DNA from: an uncultured Flavihumibacter sp.
GTDB taxonomy: Bacteria > Bacteroidota > Bacteroidia > Chitinophagales > Chitinophagaceae
Length of the DNA stretch: 59,949 nt
NCBI GenBank assembly: GCA_902168225.1
Contig: CABHOW010000082.1
Coordinates: 1 to 59,949 of the forward strand
Reading direction: 5' to 3'
A program made the position numbers and the translations under genes. Under the pieces are notes generated by a model, which saw only the letters and a list, made by a program, of their open reading frames with translations, was not told the origin of the DNA and searched no databases. Below, piece by piece: positions 1-8,657 of this stretch (its first letter is position 1; every line of letters starts with the position of its first letter).

Positions 1-1200
1 CATGTTTTAGGTACCAATAGTGATAACGGGATGGCATAACAGTGAGGATTACTATAATATTTAGACTTATGTAGACTCTCATGGTTTTATTTTAAGTTAA
101 TATCAAACTCTGATTAGTAACTAAGTTTCTATTAATCAAGACTAATGTTGGATCCATATTATATTTCATGTTATAATATATTTAGGTTTATGAGTTTATG
201 TTGCCTTGTATTTTCCTAATGGAAAGTACGACAGTAACGCGTCGACTGCTTATGTTCCGCTGCTAATAACCGATTAATTAACTCAACAACTTGATTAGAG
301 ATCAGGGCGTTACATATGCTCCAATAAAGCTAGACCCCATGAATCCATCAGCTAAATCCACCACCTAAAGAGGTATATCTTTGTATTATGAGTTTCTGAC
401 TAGGAACATCATCCTGGAGACCTGGATCCAACAATAATTGCACAACTGAAGATTGATGTTATGATTTTCTTGGGTAACTTGAAATGATACGGTCTCCTCG
501 ATTTGCTTGTGGAATTTAAGCCAATAGTAGCAATGAGCAGATGGAGGTTGATGCAAAGCTAGCCACCAAAACAATTGAAAAGTTTAGAGGTAAGATTAAT
601 GGGAAGATGCAATTTATACGGCCTTTGATGAAAGCACAAGCCTGAAGCTAGTGTCAAACATTGACTAGTGTGTTTGGATATAAGCATTTCATTTTAAATT
701 TTGGATTTAGATGAAATCCTTTTCTTGGATAGCTAAGAATTTGAATTAACAGAATTAACCCAAATTATAGAGTTGTAGAAAAAACCTTATAAGTGAGTAA
801 TTAGAAATGACTTGTTAAAAGCTGTCATTTAAAATTTCTAGCCTCGTCTTTTCATTTTTTCCCCTCAGTCTTCTTTAACCTTACGATTTACAGTTGCCTA
901 GTTCTCCCAACTTTTTTTCTCTTTCCTCCATCCTCTCTCAGATCCACTCCTTCTTATCCAGCATCAAAGACACTGCTACAATTTGTTTTTGTAAAAATCA
1001 AAATAAATAATCAGTTGACTATTCTTTAAATGAAATTGTTGGTACTTACTTCCCCAAACATCATATTAAATATAAAAATGTCAATATAAATAATTGGTGT
1101 TTCCAAACACCATATTTGAATTAAAATACATCATTTAAAATTCCACATTTGAATTCTTACATTTTAAATGAAATTAGAGCTATGCTTATTGTATTTATTA
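1..1200. other. Non-coding plant-like DNA, probable assembly chimera
   Basis: No convincing ORF is present in any frame; the longest are about 60 codons and look random. On the minus strand, from about position 315 leftward, the text begins TGTAACGCCCTGATCTC, a phrase I associate with plant LTR retrotransposon or gene-flank sequence. Positions 840-980 form a long pyrimidine-rich run like a plant 5' leader. A MITE-like inverted repeat lies at 670-1174. Base texture and lack of coding density contrast with the packed bacterial genes from 1262. The exact join cannot be fixed by eye; I place it between about 1175 and 1235. The plant origin is inferred from pattern memory, not from a search. Confidence 0.6.
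670..1174. repeat. MITE-like element with inverted repeats
   Basis: GTGTTTGGA at 670-678 is matched by its exact reverse complement TCCAAACAC at 1102-1110. ATTTCATTTTAAAT at 686-699 is matched in inverted orientation at 1161-1174 with one mismatch in 14. The interior is AT-rich and has no ORF. GTGTTTGG-type termini are common in plant non-autonomous DNA transposons. No target-site duplication could be defined, and the right end lies close to the suspected junction with bacterial DNA. Confidence 0.4.
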
Positions 1201-1261
1201 AATTTTTAAGAAATAAAATATCCTAACCCTTATACCTTACACCTCAAACCGTACACCTTAG

Positions 1262-2407
1262 ATGAAACTATTCGACGTTTATCCATTAAATAATATTACG
1301 ATTACAAAGGCACTTGGTTCTTATGTATGGGATAATAATGGTATTCAATACCTAGATATGTACGGTGGACATGCCGTTATTAGCATCGGACATACTCACC
1401 CACACTGGGTTACAAGCATAGAAAAGCAATTGGAACAAATAGCTTTCTATTCCAATTCTATTATCATTCCCTTGCAACAACAACTAGCCGATAAATTAGC
1501 ATTGCTAAGTGGTAAAACCGATTATCAATTATTTCTATGTAATAGTGGGGCAGAAGCTAATGAAAATGCGCTTAAACTGGCTTCTTTCCATACCGGTAGA
1601 AAAAAAATCGTTGCTTTTACTAAGTCATTTCACGGACGAACATCGTTAGCAGTTGCTGCAACCGATAATCCATCGATAGTGGCCCCGGTAAATGAAACCG
1701 ATAATATTATTTTTCTCCCCTTTAACGATGAGCAGGCTTTAGAAGCTTTATTTGATAAAATGGGAAATGAAATTGCTGCAGTAATTGTAGAAGGTATACA
1801 AGGTGTAGGAGGTATTAATATGGCAACTGATACCTTTCTGCAACTCATTCGCGAATTAACAACAAAATTTGGTGCCGTTTACATAGCGGATAGCGTGCAG
1901 TGTGGTTATGGAAGAAGCGGTCAGTTTTTTGCACACGATTGGGCAGGTGTGAATGCAGATATTTATTCAATGGCAAAAGGAATGGGTAATGGCTTCCCTA
2001 TTGGAGGCATACTTATCGCACCCCATATTCAACCTAAACATGGCATGCTCGGAACAACTTTTGGTGGTAATCATTTGGCTTGTGCTGCTGCATTAGCCGT
2101 GCTGGAAGTAATGGAGAATGAGAATTTAATTAGCATGGCCAAACAAAGAGGGATGTATTTAATGAATCAATTAAAATCGATCGATGGTATAGAAAATATC
2201 AGAGGGAAGGGATTGATGATCGGGTTTGATGTTCCTGATTCTTTGAAGGGGTTAAAGCGAAAATTATTAGAAGAATATTTTGTGTTTACCGGAGAGGCCA
2301 AGCCCAATGTAATTAGGCTCTTACCCTCTTTAGCGATCTCCAGAAAGCAAGTGGATGAATTTCTGGAGGCATTGAAAGAAGCCATACAATCGATAAAAGA
2401 AAATTAA
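1262..2407 (+). CDS. argD: N-acetyl/succinylornithine aminotransferase (ArgD-like)
   Basis: A class III PLP-dependent aminotransferase of 381 residues, the usual length. It converts N-acyl-glutamate semialdehyde and glutamate to N-acylornithine in cytosolic arginine synthesis. Visible motifs are NSGAEAN at 94-100, the cofactor-contacting Asp210 in YIADSVQCGYGRSG, the Schiff-base lysine K239 in SMAKGMGNGFPIGG, and the phosphate-binding GTTFGGN near 265. It is the first gene left of a packed arg cluster, with only 6 bases to the next gene. No argC or argG precedes it, apparently because the DNA upstream is foreign. The leader just before the ATG is a run of CCTTA/ACACC phrases related to the heptamer repeats noted elsewhere. 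Other class III aminotransferases are possible from sequence alone; context makes ArgD strong. Confidence 0.9.
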   Translation: MKLFDVYPLNNITITKALGSYVWDNNGIQYLDMYGGHAVISIGHTHPHWVTSIEKQLEQIAFYSNSIIIPLQQQLADKLALLSGKTDYQLFLCNSGAEANENALKLASFHTGRKKIVAFTKSFHGRTSLAVAATDNPSIVAPVNETDNIIFLPFNDEQALEALFDKMGNEIAAVIVEGIQGVGGINMATDTFLQLIRELTTKFGAVYIADSVQCGYGRSGQFFAHDWAGVNADIYSMAKGMGNGFPIGGILIAPHIQPKHGMLGTTFGGNHLACAAALAVLEVMENENLISMAKQRGMYLMNQLKSIDGIENIRGKGLMIGFDVPDSLKGLKRKLLEEYFVFTGEAKPNVIRLLPSLAISRKQVDEFLEALKEAIQSIKEN

Positions 2408-2413
2408 AATACA

Positions 2414-3391
2414 ATGAAGCAGTTCATTTCTGTAAACGATGTGCCCGATATCAATCGGCTTGCTGCTAAAGCGCTACAATATAAACAACAGCCTTTAGCG
2501 GATAAGCTATTGGGGAGCGGTAAACGAATTGGACTACTTTTTTTAAATCCTAGTTTAAGAACCAGATTAAGCACCCAGGTTGCGGCTGCTAATTTAGGTA
2601 TGGAAGCGATTGTTTTTAATGTTGATAAAGAAGGCTGGGCATTGGAATTTGAAGAAGGCGCCATTATGAGTGGTAATACCGTTGAACATATAAAAGATGC
2701 TGCCCCTATTTTAGGTTCTTATTTTGATGTGCTTGCTATACGTACGTTTCCTTCTTTAAAGAATAAAGAGGAAGACTACAGTGAGATGTACATTCAACAA
2801 TTTATTAAATATGCCGGTGTTCCGGTGATTAGCTTGGAGAGCGCCACACTACACCCACTCCAGTCGTTAACAGATATTATCACTATCAAAGAAAGACTAG
2901 ACTCCTTACACCCTAAACCTTTCACCTTTAAGCCTAAAATTGTTCTCACCTGGGCACCTCATATCAAGCCTTTACCACAATGTGTGGCCAATAGTTTTGC
3001 GCAGTGGATCAATAAATGGGGAGAGGCCGATTTTATCATCACACATCCGGTAGATTATGAATTAGACGAACAGTTTACGCGTGGTGCTACTATTACACAT
3101 GATCAAGATGAAGCACTGGCAAATGCAGATATTGTATATGTAAAGAATTGGAGCACATTTACCGACTATGGAAAACTGTATGAAAACGACCCGGCTTGGA
3201 TGCTCACCCACCACAAACTATCGACTACCAATAATGCAGGCGTGATGCATTGTTTGCCGGTAAGAAGAAATGTGGAATTAAGTGATGAAGTATTGGATGG
3301 TAAACATAGCTTGGTAACACAACAAGCCAGTAATAGAGTATGGGCGGCACAGGCAGTTTTGAGTGAGATTATAGCAGAAAAATATAAATAG
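2414..3391 (+). CDS. argF': N-succinylornithine (or N-acetylornithine) carbamoyltransferase
   Basis: A transcarbamylase of 325 residues that carbamoylates an N-acylornithine, the Bacteroidota variant of the OTCase step. The carbamoyl-phosphate loop SLRTR is at 47-51 and HCLPVRR at 279-285. The specificity position is V90 in GNTVEH. From memory, the equivalent residue is Glu92 in Xanthomonas AOTCase and Pro90 in Bacteroides fragilis SOTCase, and replacing Glu by Ser, Pro, Ala or Val switches preference to succinylornithine. I therefore infer the succinyl form. It sits between argD and argB, separated from argB by one base. The family assignment is secure; the acyl group is inferred. Confidence 0.9.
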   Translation: MKQFISVNDVPDINRLAAKALQYKQQPLADKLLGSGKRIGLLFLNPSLRTRLSTQVAAANLGMEAIVFNVDKEGWALEFEEGAIMSGNTVEHIKDAAPILGSYFDVLAIRTFPSLKNKEEDYSEMYIQQFIKYAGVPVISLESATLHPLQSLTDIITIKERLDSLHPKPFTFKPKIVLTWAPHIKPLPQCVANSFAQWINKWGEADFIITHPVDYELDEQFTRGATITHDQDEALANADIVYVKNWSTFTDYGKLYENDPAWMLTHHKLSTTNNAGVMHCLPVRRNVELSDEVLDGKHSLVTQQASNRVWAAQAVLSEIIAEKYK

Positions 3392-3392
3392 T

Positions 3393-4190
3393 ATGCAAGA
3401 ATTGGTTGTTATTAAAATTGGTGGAAATATAATTGATGATGAAAATTCATTACTATCATTTTTAGTAACACTTGCACAATTACAACAAAGTTCCAAACAG
3501 AAATTTATCCTTGTTCATGGCGGCGGAAAACTGGCTACAAAAATGGCCACCGATATGGGTGTTGAACAACAAATGATTGATGGGAGAAGAATAACCGATG
3601 CAGAAACCTTGAAAATAGTTACCATGGTTTATGCCGGATATATTAATAAAAATATAGTAGCTCGGCTACAAGCGAATGGCTCTAATGCAATTGGTTTCAC
3701 CGGAGCCGACGGAAATCTTATCAAAGCACATAAAAGAATACATCCAACAATAGATTATGGATTTGTTGGCGATATTGATGCTGTTAACGAAGATGCCATC
3801 ACACATTTACTTCATCAATTCGATATTTTAGTAATGGCACCTATAACCCATGACGGACAAGGGCTATTACTGAATACGAACGCAGATACTATTGCGCAAA
3901 CTATTGCTACCTCACTTGCTAATAATGCTATTATCAAATTGATATATTCGTTTGAGAAAGAGGGGGTACTATTAGATATTAATAAAGAAGATACTGTGAT
4001 ACCTGTTTTGAATAAAACCTATTATGCTACGCTCAGATCGCAAGGAGCTATATTTGCAGGCATGTTACCAAAATTAGATAATGCTTTTAATGCGATAGAG
4101 AAAGGGGTAAAACAAGTTATCATTGGTAAAGCCGAAAAATTAGCACAGTTAATTGCCGGTAAAGCAGGAACAAGTATTGTGTATGAGTAG
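3393..4190 (+). CDS. argB: N-acetylglutamate (or N-succinylglutamate) kinase
   Basis: An amino-acid kinase family protein of 265 residues that phosphorylates the gamma-carboxylate of an N-acylglutamate, the second step of arginine synthesis. The N-terminal strand and glycine loop VVIKIGGN (5-12) and the second glycine-rich loop VHGGGK (41-46) are both present, as is GFTGADGNLIKA near 100. The start ATG is one base after the argF' stop. The 3' end overlaps argE by 8 bases, which suggests translational coupling. If the pathway is succinylated, as argF' suggests, the substrate would be N-succinylglutamate. Confidence 0.92.
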   Translation: MQELVVIKIGGNIIDDENSLLSFLVTLAQLQQSSKQKFILVHGGGKLATKMATDMGVEQQMIDGRRITDAETLKIVTMVYAGYINKNIVARLQANGSNAIGFTGADGNLIKAHKRIHPTIDYGFVGDIDAVNEDAITHLLHQFDILVMAPITHDGQGLLLNTNADTIAQTIATSLANNAIIKLIYSFEKEGVLLDINKEDTVIPVLNKTYYATLRSQGAIFAGMLPKLDNAFNAIEKGVKQVIIGKAEKLAQLIAGKAGTSIVYE

Positions 4191-5250
4191 TAAACTAGAA
4201 CTATATCAACAAGCAATTTCTTTATTGCAACAATTGATTGCTACTCCATCTTTTAGTAAAGAGGAGGACAAAACTGCTGATATTATCACTATTTATTTAG
4301 AAAAATCAGGTGTAAAAACAAATCGGTATTTAAATAATATATGGGCTGTCAATAAATATTTTGATGCTTCTAAACCTACTATTTTATTGAATTCTCATCA
4401 TGATACCGTGAAGCCTAATAAGGAGTATACACGAGATCCCTTTGAGGCTGCAATAGTTGATGATAAACTATTTGGGTTAGGTAGTAATGATGCCGGAGGT
4501 TGTTTGGTATCATTGATAGCATGCTTTTTATATTATTACGAAGAGCAAAATTTAAAATATAATTTATTACTGGCTGCCACAGCGGAGGAAGAGATATCCG
4601 GAAAAAATGGAGTAGAAATATTATTACCGATTTTACCACCGATCGATTTTGCAATAGTAGGCGAGCCTACACAATTAAATTTAGCCATAGCAGAAAGAGG
4701 ATTATTAGTAATGGATGCGATGGTAAAAGGAAGTGCCGGCCACGCAGCACGTAATGAAGGGGATAATGCTATCTATAAAGCTATTCAAGACATTCATTGG
4801 ATCCAACAATATCAATTTGATAGGGTTAGTGATTTTTTAGGCCCTGTAAAAATTACAGTTACTTCATTTTATACAGATAATAAACAACATAATGTAGTGC
4901 CGGCTTCGGCGGAGTATCTTCTCGATATAAGGGTGAATGAATTATATACTTTTGAAGAAGTTATAACCATTCTTCAACATTCTTTACAAGCCACTTTAAC
5001 GCCAAGAAGTACGCGATTGAAAAGCACTTCTATTCCTATACAACATCCTATTGTTCAATCGGGCATTGCGCTTGGTAAAACCTGTTATGGTAGTCCTACC
5101 ACCAGTGATAAAGCATTAATGCCTTTCCCTGCTTTGAAAATGGGCCCCGGAGATAGTGCGCGGAGCCATACTGCCGATGAATTTATCTTTGTACAAGAAA
5201 TTGAAAACGGGATCGATACTTATATTCATTTGCTTAAACCATTAGTATGA
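4183..5250 (+). CDS. argE: M20 family N-acylornithine/acylcitrulline deacylase
   Basis: A zinc-dependent M20 peptidase-fold deacylase of 355 residues. In this pathway variant it removes the acyl group from N-acylcitrulline rather than from acylornithine (family knowledge plus context). The metal and catalytic residues are visible: H72-x-D74 in SHHDTV, D103 in GSNDAGG, the glutamates in ATAEEE (133-137), and a C-terminal RSHTADEF histidine. I chose the ATG at 4183, overlapping the argB stop by 8 bases; an upstream start at 4153 would add 10 residues lying wholly inside argB. The 3' end overlaps argH by an ATGA, typical of operon coupling. Confidence 0.9.
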   Translation: MSSKLELYQQAISLLQQLIATPSFSKEEDKTADIITIYLEKSGVKTNRYLNNIWAVNKYFDASKPTILLNSHHDTVKPNKEYTRDPFEAAIVDDKLFGLGSNDAGGCLVSLIACFLYYYEEQNLKYNLLLAATAEEEISGKNGVEILLPILPPIDFAIVGEPTQLNLAIAERGLLVMDAMVKGSAGHAARNEGDNAIYKAIQDIHWIQQYQFDRVSDFLGPVKITVTSFYTDNKQHNVVPASAEYLLDIRVNELYTFEEVITILQHSLQATLTPRSTRLKSTSIPIQHPIVQSGIALGKTCYGSPTTSDKALMPFPALKMGPGDSARSHTADEFIFVQEIENGIDTYIHLLKPLV

Positions 5251-6581
5251 AACTCTGGTCAAAATCAGGAACCGCAACTGCATCAGCCGTAGAATCATTT
5301 ACGGTAGGGAAAGATAAAGATTTTGATGCCATGTTAGCACCATTCGATGTATTAGGCTCTATCGCACATACCAAAATGCTTGCTGATGTAGGTTTATTAT
5401 CGAATGCAGAAGCAGCAAAATTGATTCATGCCCTTAAAGATATTTATACAGAAGTGACTGCAACGGATTTTGTAATTCCATCCTCTGTTGAGGATATTCA
5501 TTCTTATGTTGAATTATTATTAACTCAACGTATTGGAGAAGCCGGAAAAAAAATTCATAGCGCCCGTAGTCGTAATGATCAGGTACTAGTAGATATAAAA
5601 CTTTTCTTAAGAAATGAAATCAAAGCATTGGTTTCTTCTATCCAACCTTTTTTTGAATTATTACAAAATCAGAGTGAAACCTATAAAAATCATTTATTAC
5701 CGGGTTATACGCATTTACAGTTGGCTATGCCATCTTCCTTCGGGTTATGGTTTGGGGCTTATGCGGAAAGCTTGACCGACGATATGATCCAATTGCAAGC
5801 AGCTTATCAGGTAGTTAATAAAAATCCACTTGGATCTGCGGCCGGATATGGATCTTCTTTTCCTATCAATAGAACACAAACAACCGAGTTGCTTGGTTTC
5901 GACTCCCTGCATTATAATGTAGTATACGCACAAATGAGCAGAGGGAAAACAGAAAGAGTGGTTGCAACTGCCATCGCCGGTGTGGCAGATACCTTAGCAA
6001 GATTGAGCATGGATATTTGTTTATACCTGAACCAAAATTTTAATTTTATATCTTTTCCCGCAGAGCTTACTACCGGATCCAGTATCATGCCTCATAAAAA
6101 AAATCCGGATGTATTCGAATTGATCAGAGGCTATTCTAATCGACTCAAAGCATTGCCGAATGAAATAATGTTGATGACCACCAATTTACCATCGGGCTAT
6201 CAGCGAGATTTACAATTACTAAAAGAGCATATTTTCCCGGCTTTTACAGAAATAAAGAAATGTATTGAAATGGCGGGCTTAATGCTTTCGAATATTCAGA
6301 TTCAAAAAGATATTGTTGAAGACGAGAAGTATAAGTATATGTTTAGTGTTGAAGAAGTTAATAAACTCGTATTACAGGGAGTTCCTTTCAGAGATGCCTA
6401 TAAGCAAATTGGGGACGCTATAGAAAAGGGAAATTTTACCTATAGTAAAGCTATCCAACATAGTCACGAGGGCAGTATGGGAAATCTTTGTAATGAAGAT
6501 ATTGCCAAGCAAATGCAAAAAATAGTTACAGCTTTCAATTTTGAAAAAACAGAAGCTCATTTAGCAGCACTTTTAACTTAA
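5247..6581 (+). CDS. argH: Argininosuccinate lyase
   Basis: A fumarase/aspartase superfamily enzyme of 444 residues that splits argininosuccinate into arginine and fumarate. It carries HSARSRNDQV at 104-113, YTHLQ around H156, and the family signature GSSIMPHKKNPD at 277-288 with the catalytic serine loop. It is slightly shorter than the common ~460 residues but has no visible gap. The ATG lies in an ATGA overlap with argE. It is the last gene of the arg block; the following FKBP gene starts 21 bases later and may be co-transcribed. Confidence 0.95.
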   Translation: MKLWSKSGTATASAVESFTVGKDKDFDAMLAPFDVLGSIAHTKMLADVGLLSNAEAAKLIHALKDIYTEVTATDFVIPSSVEDIHSYVELLLTQRIGEAGKKIHSARSRNDQVLVDIKLFLRNEIKALVSSIQPFFELLQNQSETYKNHLLPGYTHLQLAMPSSFGLWFGAYAESLTDDMIQLQAAYQVVNKNPLGSAAGYGSSFPINRTQTTELLGFDSLHYNVVYAQMSRGKTERVVATAIAGVADTLARLSMDICLYLNQNFNFISFPAELTTGSSIMPHKKNPDVFELIRGYSNRLKALPNEIMLMTTNLPSGYQRDLQLLKEHIFPAFTEIKKCIEMAGLMLSNIQIQKDIVEDEKYKYMFSVEEVNKLVLQGVPFRDAYKQIGDAIEKGNFTYSKAIQHSHEGSMGNLCNEDIAKQMQKIVTAFNFEKTEAHLAALLT

Positions 6582-6602
6582 TTTGCAAAAAAGAAATCGG
6601 AA

Positions 6603-7322
6603 ATGAAAAAGATATGCTTAGTTATGTTTAACGTATTAGTAGTTACCGCTATAAATGCGCAAGTTAAACCAACTCCTAAAGCAGTTGTAAAGCCGGGAAT
6701 AAAAAATACCGCACCAAGTATAGCATTTAAAACACTGGCAGACAGTGCAAGCTACGCTTTGGGTTTACGTATAGCACAAAGCTTTAAGTCGCAAGGTCTC
6801 GACCCTATTAATTTGAATATTTTACAGAAAGGCATGCAGGATGCTTTGCAGTCTAAAAAACCGATCATTGCAGAAGATGCTTTAGACAAATGTATTGGAG
6901 CCTATCAAACAGAAATACAATCGGCAAAGGCTGCAACAGTAAAAAAAGCCGGAAAATTATTTTTAGAGGCAAATGCTAAAAGGTCAGGTGTGATCAGTTT
7001 GCCAAGTGGCCTGCAGTATGAAGTTCTCAAAGCCGGTGGTAATGGCCCAAAGCCAACATTAAATAATAAAGTTAAATGTCACTATCACGGTACCTTAACG
7101 AATGGAGAGGTCTTTGATAGTTCTGTGGAAAGAGGCGAGCCGATCACTTTCTCACTGGCGCAGGTAATTCAGGGCTGGCAAGAAGCGCTACAACTTATGA
7201 CTGTTGGCAGCAAGTGGAAAATATATGTACCTGCAGCATTAGCTTATGGCGATAGAAGCACTGGGAAAATTCCCGGTGGATCTGTATTGGTTTTTGAAGT
7301 TGAACTATTGGGTATTGAATAG
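6603..7322 (+). CDS. Secreted FKBP-type peptidyl-prolyl isomerase
   Basis: A 239-residue protein with a signal peptide (residues 1-20, ending INAQ), a helical FKBP_N-type dimerisation region at about 40-125, and an FKBP domain from about 130 to the end. The FKBP domain contains YHGTLTNGEVFDSS, VIQGWQEAL and the terminal GSVLVFEVELLGIE. It probably catalyses prolyl isomerisation of proteins in the periplasm. The layout resembles FkpA/Mip proteins of Gram-negative bacteria. It lies 21 bases after argH on the same strand, although its function is unrelated to arginine synthesis. Confidence 0.9.
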   Translation: MKKICLVMFNVLVVTAINAQVKPTPKAVVKPGIKNTAPSIAFKTLADSASYALGLRIAQSFKSQGLDPINLNILQKGMQDALQSKKPIIAEDALDKCIGAYQTEIQSAKAATVKKAGKLFLEANAKRSGVISLPSGLQYEVLKAGGNGPKPTLNNKVKCHYHGTLTNGEVFDSSVERGEPITFSLAQVIQGWQEALQLMTVGSKWKIYVPAALAYGDRSTGKIPGGSVLVFEVELLGIE

Positions 7323-7376
7323 TTTAACGTTGCTATAGTACTTACTGATCTAACCAATAACTTTAGTACCTTCGCC

Positions 7377-7384
7377 ATTCAAAA
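7377..7384 (+). promoter_or_regulatory. Possible -7 box upstream of kbl
   Basis: TACCTTCG matches the Bacteroidota -7 consensus TAnnTTTG at all but one position and lies 9 bases before the kbl ATG. No clear -33 TTTG is visible at the usual spacing, so this is a weak call. Confidence 0.25.
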
Positions 7385-7393
7385 ACTGGCCTT

Positions 7394-8581
7394 ATGAATG
7401 AGCGTTTTGTGGCAAGAATTGCTAATGAATTACAGGAAATTGAAGCAGCCGGATTGTTCAAAAAAGAAAGGGTTATTACCAGTGAGCAAGGTCCTGAAAT
7501 AACTGTAAACGGGAAACAGGTACTTAATTTTTGTGCTAATAATTATTTGGGACTTTCTTCCCATCCCGATGTTATAAAAGCTGCTCATGCTGCTATTGAT
7601 ACACATGGTTATGGAATGAGTAGTGTGCGGTTTATTTGCGGTACACAGGATATTCATAAAACATTAGAGAAAAAGTTAGCGGATTTCCTAGGAACACAGG
7701 ATACGATTTTATACGCAGCTGCATTTGATGCCAATGGAGGTGTATTTGAGCCCCTTTTCGGTGAAGAGGATGCTATTATCAGCGATGCATTAAATCATGC
7801 TTCCATTATAGATGGGGTACGTTTATGTAAAGCCAAGAGATTTCGGTACGAGCATAATGATATAGCTGATCTTGAAGCTAAGCTAAAAGAAAGTGCCGAT
7901 TGTAGGAGTAGGATCATTGTTACAGATGGCTCTTTTAGTATGGATGGCACCATTGCTCAACTGGATAAAATTTGCGACTTAGCCGATCAATATGATGCAA
8001 TTGTGATGATTGATGAATGCCATTCATCCGGCTTCTTGGGAAAAACAGGAAGAGGAACACATGAGTACAGAAATGTAATTGGCAGAATAGATATTATTAC
8101 GGGTACATTGGGTAAAGCTTTAGGCGGTGCTAGCGGCGGATTTACTTCGGGAAGAAAAGAAATTATTGAAATGCTTCGCCAGCGTAGTAGGCCTTATCTT
8201 TTCTCAAATACCGTTGCACCAAGTATTGTAGGTGCATCTATTGCTGTTTTAGATATGCTTACATCGGCAACAACTTTAAGAGATAAGCTGGAAGCAAATA
8301 CCAAATACTTTAGAACCGCTATGACAGCAGCCGGTTTCGATATAAAACCCGGTGATCATCCCATCGTTCCAATAATGCTCTATGATGCAGTTATTGCACA
8401 ACAGTTCGCTGCCAAGTTACTTGATGAAGGTGTTTATGTAATTGGTTTCTTTTTCCCGGTTGTGCCGAAAGGTAAAGCACGAATTCGCGTGCAATTAAGT
8501 GCTGCGCATGAACAACATCATTTAGAGAAAGCCGTAACAGCGTTTACCAAAGTAGGTAAAGAATTAGGGGTGCTGAAGTAG
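7394..8581 (+). CDS. kbl: Glycine C-acetyltransferase (2-amino-3-ketobutyrate CoA ligase)
   Basis: An alpha-oxoamine synthase family PLP enzyme of 395 residues, matching Kbl length. It interconverts 2-amino-3-oxobutyrate plus CoA with glycine plus acetyl-CoA in threonine degradation. Visible features are NFCANNYLGLS near 45-55, the cofactor-contacting DECHSSGFLG (208-216), and the Schiff-base lysine K241 in GTLGKALGGASGG. The related BioF, HemA and SPT enzymes share this fold. Length and the GTLGKALGGASGGF phrase favour Kbl. No threonine dehydrogenase gene is adjacent. Confidence 0.9.
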   Translation: MNERFVARIANELQEIEAAGLFKKERVITSEQGPEITVNGKQVLNFCANNYLGLSSHPDVIKAAHAAIDTHGYGMSSVRFICGTQDIHKTLEKKLADFLGTQDTILYAAAFDANGGVFEPLFGEEDAIISDALNHASIIDGVRLCKAKRFRYEHNDIADLEAKLKESADCRSRIIVTDGSFSMDGTIAQLDKICDLADQYDAIVMIDECHSSGFLGKTGRGTHEYRNVIGRIDIITGTLGKALGGASGGFTSGRKEIIEMLRQRSRPYLFSNTVAPSIVGASIAVLDMLTSATTLRDKLEANTKYFRTAMTAAGFDIKPGDHPIVPIMLYDAVIAQQFAAKLLDEGVYVIGFFFPVVPKGKARIRVQLSAAHEQHHLEKAVTAFTKVGKELGVLK

Positions 8582-8657
8582 AAGGTATAGGGTGGAAGGT
8601 AGAGGGATAGGGGTCAAATATCTCTAGAAAATTATTGACGCATTGAAATTATATAAC

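Noticed and set aside
386..574. 62-codon minus-strand ORF in the left non-coding segment
   Set aside because: Composition looks random, there is no family pattern, and it lies in DNA that appears to be plant repeat sequence.
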